Positions 25,486-34,572 of a DNA stretch of 64,000 nt are shown piece after piece. Position numbers and translations under genes: made by a program. Location of the stretch: positions 124,001 through 188,000 of the forward strand of contig NZ_JAFREM010000018.1 in the NCBI RefSeq assembly GCF_017377575.1, written 5' to 3'. The notes below the pieces were generated by a model, which was not told the DNA's origin, did not search any database, and worked only from the letters and a program-made list of their open reading frames with translations. Every line of letters starts with the position of its first letter. Within the stretch, counting starts at the first letter, position 1. Source of the DNA: Candidatus Enterococcus moelleringii (GTDB taxonomy: Bacteria; Bacillota; Bacilli; Lactobacillales; Enterococcaceae).

Positions 25486-26276
25486 CAATCGATTAGGTCT
25501 AGGCGGAAGACTTTTGAATTTACGACTAAAGCAATAGCTATTACGCCAAAAACAGCACAGCTAATCAAGCGATACGTCAGAGTAAATGGACTGCTAAACA
25601 ACAAACCTATCGTATTGAACGCCGTATGGAGGACCACCACATTTAACAAATTTCGATTCGTATTTTCGAAAACCCATGTAAAGATGATGGACAGTTCAAT
25701 CGTTGTGAGAACATAAAACACAAATCCAAGACCTTCTCCGTAAAAATTACCATGCCATAATCCCCAAAGTATCCCAACGACGACGCTCCCGCAGATACGC
25801 CCATATCTTGCCGAAAGCTTTGGCAAAAGATAAGAACGCCAGCCAATCTCTTCACCAACACTCCCCAAAATAATCATTAGAAAAATAATCGGACTAAAAT
25901 TCCCAAGATTCATTCCCAAAGATACATGCTGCCCACCAGTGAGCGATACGAGAAATTCTGTCAGCAAAAAAGCGCAATAGATCAACACAATACTAATAAT
26001 ACTCATTTTGATACTAACTTTAGGCAAGTGGAAATCTTTGATAAAATTTCGAATGCCAAGCTTTCCGCTACTGCTCCCGATCATAATGAAGGCCCCAATT
26101 GCTGGCATGCATTGATGCAGAGGAATCTCAAATTTTACTATTTGCATAAGTAGCACAGCTAGTAAAAATAAAACGAAGGTTCCAAAATAGGTGAGAAGGT
26201 AAAATCTTACTTCCTCTTGAGAAAAAAATCCCTTCTGCCAAAAGTGTTTTTGCTTGTCTAGTTTATTATCCATCAT
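25485..26276 (-). CDS. CPBP family intramembrane metalloprotease
   Basis: About eight membrane segments; CPBP motifs EEIGWRSYLLPKL, GLWHGNFYG and HTAFNTIGL are all present. ATG 26276 or 26273 follows GGAGAGG. The gene is divergent from the next CPBP gene, with 200 bp between the starts. Probable role is proteolysis within the membrane or immunity to a membrane-active peptide; the substrate is unknown. Confidence 0.85.
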   Translation of the reverse strand: MMDNKLDKQKHFWQKGFFSQEEVRFYLLTYFGTFVLFLLAVLLMQIVKFEIPLHQCMPAIGAFIMIGSSSGKLGIRNFIKDFHLPKVSIKMSIISIVLIYCAFLLTEFLVSLTGGQHVSLGMNLGNFSPIIFLMIILGSVGEEIGWRSYLLPKLSARYGRICGSVVVGILWGLWHGNFYGEGLGFVFYVLTTIELSIIFTWVFENTNRNLLNVVVLHTAFNTIGLLFSSPFTLTYRLISCAVFGVIAIALVVNSKVFRLDLID

Positions 26277-26476
26277 AAAAATCCTCTCCATTGGTTAGTA
26301 CAGAAAAAAAGTTCTGTCAGTATAATGACTAAATAATCATAGCATACTCATTCATTAGACGAATCAGGCTTAAGTAGGAGAGTTTTTACAAGTGCCCTCA
26401 AAAAAATTTCCCCGCCAATAATCATCAGAACCTTTTTATGGCATAATAGAATTATTAATGTAAAAAGGGGCGACCC

Positions 26477-27232
26477 ATGACCAGTAAACAAACAATTCAA
26501 CTCTATCTAAAAATTTCCTTCGGTCTAATGATTCCGACAGCAATTATCTTCATCTTACTCAACAGCATCGGCATCGCAACCAGTGGGAACTTTTTAGGCA
26601 TCCTAGGCTTAGTTATCGGAGGAGGTTCGACAGCAATCGCTGGAATCATCACGGCGAAAAGGTCCGGCAGGGTGACGAGCTACGCGACGATTCTAAAAGA
26701 ATTCTTCCGGCTGAAGCAGCCAATTTTGGCTTATTTATTGGTGCTTCTTTTCCTGTTACTTAACTTCGGTTTAAAGCTGCAGCCATTTTCGCCTGGAAAT
26801 TTCGTTTCCTTGTTTTTAGTTTCCATCCTGTTTGGGGGAATTGAGGAGATTGGCTGGCGGTATATGTTTCAGCCGACTTTGGAAAAAGACCGATCATTTT
26901 TCGTTGCGACTATCGTTACTTTTTTGGCATGGGGAGGTTGGCATCTGCTTTATTTTGTAGTGGACGGCTCATTATTCAGCATGACACCACTCAGTCTGTT
27001 GAGCTTCCTCATCGGTTTATTGGGAAATTCCTTCATCTTAGGAAGTTTGTTTTCCATCACCAAAAGCTTGTGGCTGTGCGTATTTTATCATGCTTGCCTG
27101 AATGCCTTCACGCAAGTGCTGGGGGCCAACAGCTTAGTGTATTCAATTCTTGCTGCTAGCATCAGCGTGGTTTTTGCCTGTGGGCTAGTCTATTACTCTG
27201 AAATGAAAGTCAACAAGAGCCTACCTGAATAA
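26477..27232 (+). CDS. CPBP family intramembrane metalloprotease
   Basis: About seven or eight membrane segments, CPBP motifs EEIGWRYMFQP, GGWHLLYF and HACLNAFTQ. RBS AAGGGG. Sequence similarity to the divergent neighbour outside the motifs is low, so it is not a recent duplicate. A terminator overlaps its stop codon. Confidence 0.85.
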   Translation: MTSKQTIQLYLKISFGLMIPTAIIFILLNSIGIATSGNFLGILGLVIGGGSTAIAGIITAKRSGRVTSYATILKEFFRLKQPILAYLLVLLFLLLNFGLKLQPFSPGNFVSLFLVSILFGGIEEIGWRYMFQPTLEKDRSFFVATIVTFLAWGGWHLLYFVVDGSLFSMTPLSLLSFLIGLLGNSFILGSLFSITKSLWLCVFYHACLNAFTQVLGANSLVYSILAASISVVFACGLVYYSEMKVNKSLPE

Positions 27233-27248
27233 TCGGATAGGCTCTTAT
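27215..27248 (+). terminator. Terminator overlapping the CPBP stop codon
   Basis: Arms AAGAGCCTA and TAGGCTCTT with a 14-base loop, then a short T-rich stretch. Confidence 0.65.
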
Positions 27249-27267
27249 TACGCATTTGAAAACGATC

Positions 27268-28158
27268 TTAATCAAGTAAAGTTCCCTCATTAAAGCCTCG
27301 GAAATAAGAACGACTCAATTTGAAAGAAACACCTGAAAGCAGGACAAAAATAAGAACCTTCGTCAGCAAAGCAGGGATAGGAACACTAATGCCTGCTGAC
27401 ACTTGAAAAATTGACTGGAAAATGACCATTATTCCTACAATTGAGCATAGCACCAATAGGACGGGCAACAATACATATCCCCAGCTGTTTGAACGAACCA
27501 ACAAGAACAAGGTAATAAAAATAAACGGACTTACAATCCCCATGTCTAATACGTACGTCAGCTCAGTAGTATAAACCTGCAGCATGGACAAAGGTTTCCC
27601 AGAAACCAACGATGCCACTATATCAGGCAGCCAAGCAATAAACAAAGACAAGCCGGCGATCACTAAAAAGCATTTCAGTGTTTTTGTTAGTGGAAATTCG
27701 CTCAAGGAAGGGGCCACCTTTTCCGGTTCAATCAGTGTAAAGCAAAGAATCAAGCTGTAAAAGGTTAAGGAAAGCGTCGCAATATAAAACAGATGCAGCT
27801 GGTTATATGTAACGCCAAAGGCTTGAGAAAAATTATAGTACAGCAAAGTCGCCGTAGCAGCCATCAGCAGTACTAGATTTTTTTGACTCCCTTGCCTTCT
27901 AAAGCGATAAATTGAAAGCAGCAGCAAGGGAATGGCCACAATCAGCATCGTAAAATCACTTCCAATAAAGATAGGAGCCTTAAAGTAGGAATCACTTTTG
28001 TAAAGTCCATACCCCCACATTTTGATGGTCTCCCCATATTGATTCACAAAATCAAAGGAGTGATTCAGATTGAAGCTAGCCAACCCAGCAACAATACCAA
28101 CCAGATTCAACACGATGGCTGCAATCAACAAATGCACCAAAATTTTTTTACTTTTCAT
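27268..28158 (-). CDS. Eight-helix membrane protein, paralogue of the 33571 gene
   Basis: A 296-residue integral membrane protein with eight helices. The family was not recognised. It is clearly related to the product of 33571-34464: both have an N-terminal helix, a short outside segment with (Y)GYGLY or YGKGLYHNES, IPLLLLSIY or VPFLLSSLY, and a late LDMGIVSP or LDLGIVVP. RBS AAGGGA. A 12-bp palindrome lies upstream as it does for its paralogue. A third, decayed copy is at 42724. Neighbouring CPBP genes hint at a shared role in the membrane, but no function can be assigned. Confidence 0.75.
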   Translation of the reverse strand: MKSKKILVHLLIAAIVLNLVGIVAGLASFNLNHSFDFVNQYGETIKMWGYGLYKSDSYFKAPIFIGSDFTMLIVAIPLLLLSIYRFRRQGSQKNLVLLMAATATLLYYNFSQAFGVTYNQLHLFYIATLSLTFYSLILCFTLIEPEKVAPSLSEFPLTKTLKCFLVIAGLSLFIAWLPDIVASLVSGKPLSMLQVYTTELTYVLDMGIVSPFIFITLFLLVRSNSWGYVLLPVLLVLCSIVGIMVIFQSIFQVSAGISVPIPALLTKVLIFVLLSGVSFKLSRSYFRGFNEGTLLD

Positions 28159-28201
28159 ACCAACAACAATCCCTTCGTTTTATACAACTCACTAACACCG
28201 A

Positions 28202-28220
28202 ATTATAGGTAACTAGTTAC
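28202..28220 (-). promoter_or_regulatory. -10 box and palindrome before the 27268 gene
   Basis: On the minus strand TATAAT (28207-28202) is preceded by the palindrome GTAACTAGTTAC (28209-28220). The same 12-mer lies at 33534-33545 before the paralogous gene. Confidence 0.65.
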
Positions 28221-28601
28221 TTACATAATAGCAGAGAGAATGCTTTTTTCTATCCGTCTGAAGTCTTATCTTTGGAGATTCGCAGTATCGAAGTAGTATC
28301 AGATTTCTCTTAGTAAAAATTCTCCTCGTCCAACCTCGCCACAAACTCCTGAAACCAATCAATCTCAAACTTCAATTTAGCCATATCCAAAGCAGCATAT
28401 TGAAATTGGGCGATTGCTTGTATGTTCTCTTAACCCAGTTTTCCGCGTGCTTGATAACACGATGGAAGTGAAAAAGTAGTGCAGATTCATTCTTCAGGCG
28501 CAATTTTACTACTTTTAATATTCAGTTAATAGTTCTTGAACATTCAGGAAATCCTTCCTCTGTATAGTGAAACTATAAACGAAAGGAATGGGGAAAGAGT
28601 T
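28221..28601. other. Intergenic region with PadR remnant and FtsX-gene leader
   Basis: It contains the PadR 3'-end remnant (28310-28414) and, just before the next gene, an inverted repeat with arms TATAGT and ACTATA around GAA (28563-28577), a possible operator of the exporter operon. Nothing else was recognised. Confidence 0.5.
28310..28414 (-). pseudogene. 3' remnant of a PadR-family gene
   Basis: The minus strand reads IAQFQYAALDMAKLKFEID, WFQEFVARLDEENFY and a stop. It matches the last 35 residues of the intact PadR protein at 31910-32479 almost residue for residue, with a two-residue deletion. The N-terminal DNA-binding domain is missing. It is a relic of a duplicated PadR locus beside the duplicated membrane protein gene. 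Confidence 0.8.
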
Positions 28602-30920
28602 ATGTATTGGAGAATTGTAAAAAATGATGTAGTCCAGAGCAAGTTGATCACTGTAACAACCACGCTGTTTGTGATTGTTGCATCCGTTTTGGTTGCTCTT
28701 GCAACAATTATGAGTGTGAATTTGACCAGCTCGATTGATACGTTGATGGAGAAAACGGAGGCGCCCCACTACATGCAAATGCATGCGGGAGAACTTGATC
28801 GGGAACGCTTAGCCCGCTTTGCGGAAGGAAACGACAATGTCGCAGCCTATGAAGTAACCAATTTTTTGAATATCGACGGCTCAAAAATGCAAATCGGAGA
28901 GCACAATTTCGTCAACAGCGTCGAGGACAATGGGGTGGTTACCCAGAACCAAAAGCTGGATTATTTGTTGGATATGGACAACAAAATTATTCAGCCTAAG
29001 CCGGGAGAATTTTATGCGCCGGTGGATTATCAAAAGCAGGGCTTTGCCAAGCTGGGAGATAAAGTGACGATTGCCGGAAAAGAATTTAAGGTGACTGGTT
29101 TCCTGCGGGACGGCACCATGAATTCGCAAATGGCGGGCTCCAAGCGTATTCTGATTCATCAAGAGGATTATGACCAGCTGTTTGTCGACGGCTCGCTGGA
29201 ATACATCATCCAGTTTCGCTTAAAGGATCCCTCAAAATTAAATGAATTTGAAGCAGCTTACAAAACAGCCGGCTTGGAGATGAACGGTCCTTCTGGCACG
29301 GAGCGCTTATTCCGATTAGGCAATGCTATGTCCGACGGCATGATGATTGCGGTGCTTTTAGTCATCAGCTTATTGGTTGTTTTGATGGCCTTCATGTGTA
29401 TTCGCTTTACCCTGCTGGCTAAAATTGAAGAGGATTACAAAGAAATCGGCGTAATGAAGGCAATCGGACTGCAGGTGACGGATATCAAGAAAATTTATCT
29501 GGCCAAGTACGCAGCGCTCTCCGTGATCGGCGGCTTAATCGGCTATCTAGTATCGGTGCCCCTGAGCGCCATGCTGCTGAGAAATATTAAGCTTTACATG
29601 GGGGAAAGCAAGAATGAACAGCTGAGCTGGCTGCTGGCAGTGGCAGGCGTGATCTTAGTTGTGATCTTAATGATTGTTTATGTGTATTGCTTGCTGAATC
29701 GCTTTCGAAAAATTTCAGCAGTAGAAGCAATTCGCTTTAGTGGTTCAAATGACAAAGTATCTGGCAAATCCCGCTGGAACCTGCGGAAGCTGACAGCTTT
29801 GTCGGCCAATGTACGTTTAGGCATGATTGACATCCTTCGCCGGAAAAAGATTTATGCCACCATGTTGCTAGTGTTCATTTTATCCTCATTCATTATGATC
29901 GTCCCGGCAATTATCTACAACACGGTTTCTGACGTATCCTTCGTGGAAAACTTAGGCTTCAGCAAAGAAATGGATATGATGGTCAGCCTGTATGAATCAG
30001 AAGACAACGAAAAAGACGAACAAACCATCGAAGAATACTTGGAAAAAGACCCAGATGTGGTGGATTACAGCAAAATTATTACCAAGAATTTCTTTGTAAA
30101 GGAAAAAGGGTCCAGCAACAATGTATTAGCGGTTGAATTAGGCAATCACCAAAAATTCCCTGTTGCCTATACCAATGGCCAGGCACCGAAAAAAAGCGAC
30201 GAAATTGCCCTGTCCACCGTTAATGCTGAAACCTACAAAAAACAGGTGGGGGATCAGCTAGTCCTGATTCAAGAGGATCAAGAAATCACCTTTACCGTTA
30301 GCGGCATTTACGCCAACCTATTTAACGGCGGCAAGACCGCCAAAGCCACCTTTGAGGATCAACACTCGGAGCGCATGTGGACAAATATTTATGTGAAGCT
30401 GAAGGATTCGGAACAATTAAGTCAAAAAATGAAGCAATATCAAAAGGCCTTGCCTTTTGCCAAATTGGATAATGCCCGGATGCATCGGGATCAAACCTAT
30501 GGCGCAACCATCAAATCTCTGTCATTTGTGGCCATCGGTTCCATCGTCGTGGCTTTGGCGATTACTGCGCTGATTACTGCGCTATTTATGAAGCTGCTGC
30601 TGGCAAAGGATAAGAAAGAAATTGCTACCATCAAGGCCCTGGGCTTCACCAACAAGGATTTAGGCAAACAATACTTGGCTCGCAGTGTCGCAATGCTGCT
30701 GGTTGGATTAAGCTTCGGGACGGTTCTTTCCATGACTTTAGGTAAAACCTTAGCGGCGGCAATGGCTGCGATGGTTGGCATGGTCAATGTTCAAATGAGC
30801 GGCACTCCGTTGATTTATATCGGTTGCCCCATCCTGATGCTGGTGGTCACGATTCTAGCAACGAAAGCCGTAACCAGTCAGGCTGGACAAGTCAATATAG
30901 CAGAAAATTTGAAAGAATGA
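28602..30920 (+). CDS. FtsX-like ABC permease
   Basis: A 772-residue permease with two FtsX-type modules. Each has a membrane helix, an outside domain and three helices; the conserved loop KEIGVMKAIGLQVTDIKK lies near 280-300 and KEIATIKALGFTNKDLGK near 665-685. ATG 28602 follows GGGGAAAGAG; an earlier in-frame start at 28536 would be inside the leader. The ATPase gene follows after 12 bp. Such pairs export or detach membrane-active peptides or lipids. A close paralogue starts at 62871. Confidence 0.9.
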   Translation: MYWRIVKNDVVQSKLITVTTTLFVIVASVLVALATIMSVNLTSSIDTLMEKTEAPHYMQMHAGELDRERLARFAEGNDNVAAYEVTNFLNIDGSKMQIGEHNFVNSVEDNGVVTQNQKLDYLLDMDNKIIQPKPGEFYAPVDYQKQGFAKLGDKVTIAGKEFKVTGFLRDGTMNSQMAGSKRILIHQEDYDQLFVDGSLEYIIQFRLKDPSKLNEFEAAYKTAGLEMNGPSGTERLFRLGNAMSDGMMIAVLLVISLLVVLMAFMCIRFTLLAKIEEDYKEIGVMKAIGLQVTDIKKIYLAKYAALSVIGGLIGYLVSVPLSAMLLRNIKLYMGESKNEQLSWLLAVAGVILVVILMIVYVYCLLNRFRKISAVEAIRFSGSNDKVSGKSRWNLRKLTALSANVRLGMIDILRRKKIYATMLLVFILSSFIMIVPAIIYNTVSDVSFVENLGFSKEMDMMVSLYESEDNEKDEQTIEEYLEKDPDVVDYSKIITKNFFVKEKGSSNNVLAVELGNHQKFPVAYTNGQAPKKSDEIALSTVNAETYKKQVGDQLVLIQEDQEITFTVSGIYANLFNGGKTAKATFEDQHSERMWTNIYVKLKDSEQLSQKMKQYQKALPFAKLDNARMHRDQTYGATIKSLSFVAIGSIVVALAITALITALFMKLLLAKDKKEIATIKALGFTNKDLGKQYLARSVAMLLVGLSFGTVLSMTLGKTLAAAMAAMVGMVNVQMSGTPLIYIGCPILMLVVTILATKAVTSQAGQVNIAENLKE

Positions 30921-30932
30921 GAGGAGAAGAGG

Positions 30933-31691
30933 ATGAAAACAATGATTGAAGGGAAAAATATTTATAAAAGCTTTGGTATAGGTCAGGAAAAAGTAAGCGT
31001 ATTGCAGGATGTAAGTCTGCAAATTGAACAAGGAGAATTTGTCACGATCATGGGGGCTTCCGGCTCAGGGAAATCGACGCTGCTATACTCCATCAGCGGT
31101 ATGGATACCGTGGATGAAGGCGAGATTATGTTTAAAGATCAGCAGCTGCAGCAAATGAATGAGCAAGAACTGGCAGATCTGCGGAGGAAAAATATGGGTT
31201 TTATTTTTCAGCAGCCGACCCTTTTGAAAAACTTATCGTTGCTGGACAACATTGTGCTCCCTAGCTTGAAAGACAGCAAACAAGGAATTGCAGAATTAGA
31301 AAAGCAGGCTGAGACTTTAATGGGAAAAGTTGATATTGCTGAGTTGAAGGATCGAAAAATAAATCAAGTTTCAGGTGGACAGCTGCAAAGAGCCGGCATC
31401 TGTCGGGCATTAATGAGCCATCCCGATGTTTTGTTTGGCGATGAACCTACGGGGGCACTGAATTCGAAAGCTGCTCAGGAAATTATGGACATTCTGTCAA
31501 TGATTAATGAAGAAGGAACAACGATCGTAGTAGTCACTCACGATGCCAAGATCGCTGCTCAAAGCGAACGCATTCTTATGATGGAGAATGGACAAATCAT
31601 TGAGGAGCTGTTTCTCGGAACCTATACCGGCAGTCATCTTGAAAAAAGGATAGAAGCGATCAATCAACGGATGCTGGCAATCGAAATCTGA
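30933..31691 (+). CDS. ABC transporter ATP-binding protein, MacB/BceA-like
   Basis: Walker A IMGASGSGKST, signature VSGGQLQRAGICRALM and Walker B VLFGDEPTGALNS are intact; 252 residues. RBS GAGGAGAAGAGG. It partners the FtsX-like permease directly upstream. No dedicated two-component system is adjacent, so control may lie with the inverted repeat at 28563 or the downstream PadR gene. Confidence 0.9.
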   Translation: MKTMIEGKNIYKSFGIGQEKVSVLQDVSLQIEQGEFVTIMGASGSGKSTLLYSISGMDTVDEGEIMFKDQQLQQMNEQELADLRRKNMGFIFQQPTLLKNLSLLDNIVLPSLKDSKQGIAELEKQAETLMGKVDIAELKDRKINQVSGGQLQRAGICRALMSHPDVLFGDEPTGALNSKAAQEIMDILSMINEEGTTIVVVTHDAKIAAQSERILMMENGQIIEELFLGTYTGSHLEKRIEAINQRMLAIEI

Positions 31692-31861
31692 TTGCCTTCA
31701 GGAAATTCCAAAGATGACTCTGGTTTACTAAAGAACAAATGCAGACACCTATTTTTAGTCTTTCAATTACCGTTTCTCTGATTGAAGAAATCGTTGGAAA
31801 AGTATTGATACAGACATGAAGTGAAATAGATTGCTTACGCATTAGAAAGCATGAATAATTT

Positions 31862-31903
31862 AGGATCAAGAAGGCAGTAATACCAGTCTTCCTGATCCTT
31901 TTC
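31862..31903. terminator. Terminator between the ABC and PadR genes
   Basis: Arms AGGATCAAGAAG and CTTCCTGATCCT (one mismatch) followed by Ts. It can serve the convergent operons on both sides. Confidence 0.7.
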
Positions 31904-31909
31904 ATTCAC

Positions 31910-32479
31910 TTAAGAATTCTTCTCTTCCAACCCTGCCACAAACTCCTGAAACCACTGAATCTCAAACTTCAATTTAGCCATATCCAAATCCAAAGTAGCA
32001 TATTGGAACTGGGCGATGCCATTTAGTTCGTCTTCACTGAAGCGTTCATCGGTCATGGGGGAGAGGGGGTACCTCGGCTCCAAGTTGGCGTTCATTTGTT
32101 CCAAAACAGCAAGTTCATTTTTCAGTTCATCAATGTAACCGCGGATCAGCTGAACTCTTTTCCCGGGATCAACAAAGCCCATGAAGAAAAACTTGCTGAG
32201 CTCCATGTTTTTTTCCTTGTGCAGCATCGGGGCGGCGATTTTTTCTTCAAAATATTCTTTGCCAGAATCCGTAATAGAGTAGATCTTTTTGTTAACCCCG
32301 CCCTCTACTTGTTCGACAAAGGTAATCATGCCTGCCTTCAGCAGCTTCTTGAGGGCCGCTTGAATACTACCAGTACTGGAGCTGCTAATCTTTGATAGTG
32401 TGCTGTTAATTTGTTGGCGCAACTCGTAAAGGGTCGAGCTTTTAATCATCAGAAATCCTAAAATAATAATGTCCATCAT
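31910..32479 (-). CDS. PadR family transcriptional regulator
   Basis: The N-terminal winged helix of the PadR type begins IIILGFLMIKSSTLYELRQ and includes SSSSTGSIQAALKKLLKAGMI and a wing, GVNKKIYSITDSGKEYFE. The C-terminal helical dimerisation domain ends WFQEFVAGLEEKNS. It overlaps the upstream CPBP gene by 4 bp, so both are one operon. A long inverted repeat upstream of that operon is the likely binding site. Confidence 0.85.
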   Translation of the reverse strand: MMDIIILGFLMIKSSTLYELRQQINSTLSKISSSSTGSIQAALKKLLKAGMITFVEQVEGGVNKKIYSITDSGKEYFEEKIAAPMLHKEKNMELSKFFFMGFVDPGKRVQLIRGYIDELKNELAVLEQMNANLEPRYPLSPMTDERFSEDELNGIAQFQYATLDLDMAKLKFEIQWFQEFVAGLEEKNS

Positions 32480-33315
32480 ATCTTCTCCTTTTTTTGCTGT
32501 AAAATCAGGTAGGTGAAAGCCAGGTTGAAAAGAATCGATAAAATTCCAACTGTTGGGGCAATGATAAATTCTTTCCCTGGTATCATTCTAGCATGACCCT
32601 CTAGCAGGATCGTATTAAGCAGCGTATTCTGCACCGAATGGGAAATAATACAGGGCCAAATCGATTGCGTAATCCGGCGCAATTCAATCAATTGAATCGA
32701 CCAGAAGATCATTGCTACGACCGACAGCAAACACAAAGTCCATCGGCTGCCTGACCAGATCATAGAAAAACCATCACCCGGCAGCATAAATAGATAGTAC
32801 GGAATGTGCCAAGATCCCCAAACAAAGCCAACCACTAAATAGATAATCCAATTGTTACTTGTCACCTTCGAAATAGCGCTGGTCAAATAGCCCCGCCAGC
32901 AAACTTCCTCAAAAAAATTCTTAATCACACTCGGAATAATTCCCACTATAAAGGCTAACGCGATTTTCGACAAAACAAAATCTTGAAAATCAATCCAGCC
33001 AGTCAAATAGCCAACCAGAAAAACTAAAACCGCAACTAGCGGATAGGAGACTAAGGCAAACAAATACCAGCGACTATTTCCTCTAAAGTGGGGCAACAGC
33101 TTTAAGTCAGCGAGCGATGCTCGCCGCAGCAACAAAAAGACTGCTATCGTGAGAAATGGTGCAACCAACCAGACTAACATCGCCAAAGATTCTTCGTCAG
33201 GAGATGCAAGGAACTGGTCTATTCCCAAACCAATCCAGCCGCTGAGGAGGACGATGGCGATAAATACGGCTAAATTGACGGTTAATTTCTTACGGCTTGT
33301 TTTTACGGGTGTCAT
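32476..33315 (-). CDS. CPBP family intramembrane metalloprotease
   Basis: About eight membrane segments and CPBP motifs EEVCWRGYLTS, SWHIPYY and SHSVQNTLL (the last a variant of HxxxN). ATG 33315 follows GAGGTG; an earlier in-frame ATG lies upstream of this site. It forms an operon with the PadR gene (4-bp overlap) and is divergent from the membrane protein at 33571. Confidence 0.85.
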   Translation of the reverse strand: MTPVKTSRKKLTVNLAVFIAIVLLSGWIGLGIDQFLASPDEESLAMLVWLVAPFLTIAVFLLLRRASLADLKLLPHFRGNSRWYLFALVSYPLVAVLVFLVGYLTGWIDFQDFVLSKIALAFIVGIIPSVIKNFFEEVCWRGYLTSAISKVTSNNWIIYLVVGFVWGSWHIPYYLFMLPGDGFSMIWSGSRWTLCLLSVVAMIFWSIQLIELRRITQSIWPCIISHSVQNTLLNTILLEGHARMIPGKEFIIAPTVGILSILFNLAFTYLILQQKKEKI

Positions 33316-33395
33316 TAAGGAACACCTCTTTCTTATTAGTAGCAATTCATGGTTAGCGTAGTCAACGCATATGATTAATCATTCTGCTAATTTAC

Positions 33396-33425
33396 ATTAC
33401 TAATAGTAACATTACTATTAGTAAT
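33396..33425. promoter_or_regulatory. Long inverted repeat, probable PadR operator
   Basis: Perfect 13-bp arms TTACTAATAGTAA (33397-33409) and TTACTATTAGTAA (33412-33424) around CA, with one more matching base on each side. It lies 80 bp upstream of the CPBP-PadR operon. Confidence 0.75.
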
Positions 33426-33499
33426 AATCAATCGGTATTTTTTAAATTCATTCGTTCGTCTATTTTAATACTGCCAGCATTCAACCCTAAATATTCCTA

Positions 33500-33546
33500 T
33501 TTACAGTCTATCTTCCACTTGCTACACTAAAAGGTAACTAGTTACT
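33500..33546 (+). promoter_or_regulatory. Promoter with palindrome before the 33571 gene
   Basis: TTTACA (33500-33505), 17-bp spacer, TACACT (33523-33528). The palindrome GTAACTAGTTAC (33534-33545) lies directly downstream of the -10 box, as a repressor site would. Confidence 0.75.
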
Positions 33547-33570
33547 AATATTTGTAGAGAGGATTTTGAC

Positions 33571-34464
33571 ATGACCATGAAGAAAAAGAACACAATACTT
33601 ATTTGGATAATTGCATTATTAGCAGCAGGGGTTTCTATATATGGAATTTTTTCCAACCAGCCAATTAATGTTGGGCAAAGCGTTCCTACGATTCACGGAG
33701 ATTTAGTGACACTTTATGGGAAGGGACTTTATCATAATGAGTCGCTTTCAATGGCTGCGCAAGTAAGGGCACAAGATATGGTTACTCTTTTTCTAGGGGT
33801 TCCTTTTCTTTTGAGCTCTTTGTATCTGAGCAATAAAGATTCCATCAAAGGAAAGTTTTTGCTAACAGGGGTGTTGGGCTATTTCCTGTATACCTATGCT
33901 ACTTACTGCTTTGTGGCGATGTACAATAATTTCTTTCTGCTTTTCACACTCTTAATGGGCTTATCCTTTTTTGCGTTTGTTATCAATTTGAGTTCCCTTA
34001 ACGCGATTCAATTAAACCAATATTTTTCTAAAATGACCGCCAGAAAGTATGTCAGCTGTTCAATTATTTTATTTGGCTTTGCGATAGGTTTGATGTGGTT
34101 GGGGAGACTTTTCCCGGCTCTTTCCGGCGGTGTTCCTGAAGGTCTAGAACACTATACGACACTCCCGATCCAAGCACTGGACCTGGGGATCGTTGTCCCG
34201 GCGATGATTATAAGCGGCTTTTCTCTTTTGAAGGAAAAGAAGCTGGGGTATTTGCTGGCACCAGTAATGATTATCAAGGGGATCACTTTGTTGTTAGCCG
34301 TGGATGCCATGGCAATTTCCATGCTGATCTCGGGAGCGGAGGTTTCGCCGGCTGAATTAATTGTCTTTCCCTTATTCACTGGTGTTTTTTGTTTTAATTT
34401 GTATCTGATGATGAAGGGGGTAAACACAGGTAAGCAGAGCGAAGCCAAACAATTGTCACAGTAA
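33571..34464 (+). CDS. Eight-helix membrane protein, paralogue of the 27268 gene
   Basis: A 297-residue membrane protein with eight helices and short outside loops. It shares the layout and key segments (YGKGLYHNES, VPFLLSSLY, LDLGIVVP) with the product of 27268-28158. RBS GAGAGGA. It is divergent from the CPBP-PadR operon and has its own promoter with a palindrome near the -10 box. The family was not recognised. The recurring presence of a PadR gene or remnant beside it suggests PadR control. Confidence 0.75.
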   Translation: MTMKKKNTILIWIIALLAAGVSIYGIFSNQPINVGQSVPTIHGDLVTLYGKGLYHNESLSMAAQVRAQDMVTLFLGVPFLLSSLYLSNKDSIKGKFLLTGVLGYFLYTYATYCFVAMYNNFFLLFTLLMGLSFFAFVINLSSLNAIQLNQYFSKMTARKYVSCSIILFGFAIGLMWLGRLFPALSGGVPEGLEHYTTLPIQALDLGIVVPAMIISGFSLLKEKKLGYLLAPVMIIKGITLLLAVDAMAISMLISGAEVSPAELIVFPLFTGVFCFNLYLMMKGVNTGKQSEAKQLSQ

Positions 34465-34480
34465 TAAAAAATCAATCATT

Positions 34481-34524
34481 AAAGAGTCCAAAAAGGAAAC
34501 CACGATCCTTTTTGGACTCTTTTT
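34481..34524 (+). terminator. Terminator of the 33571 gene
   Basis: Arms AAAGAGTCCAAAAAGGA and TCCTTTTTGGACTCTTT, then Ts. Confidence 0.85.
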
Positions 34525-34572
34525 GCACAGTGCATTAGAAAGCCAAACAGATCCTCTAAAACACCCAAACCA

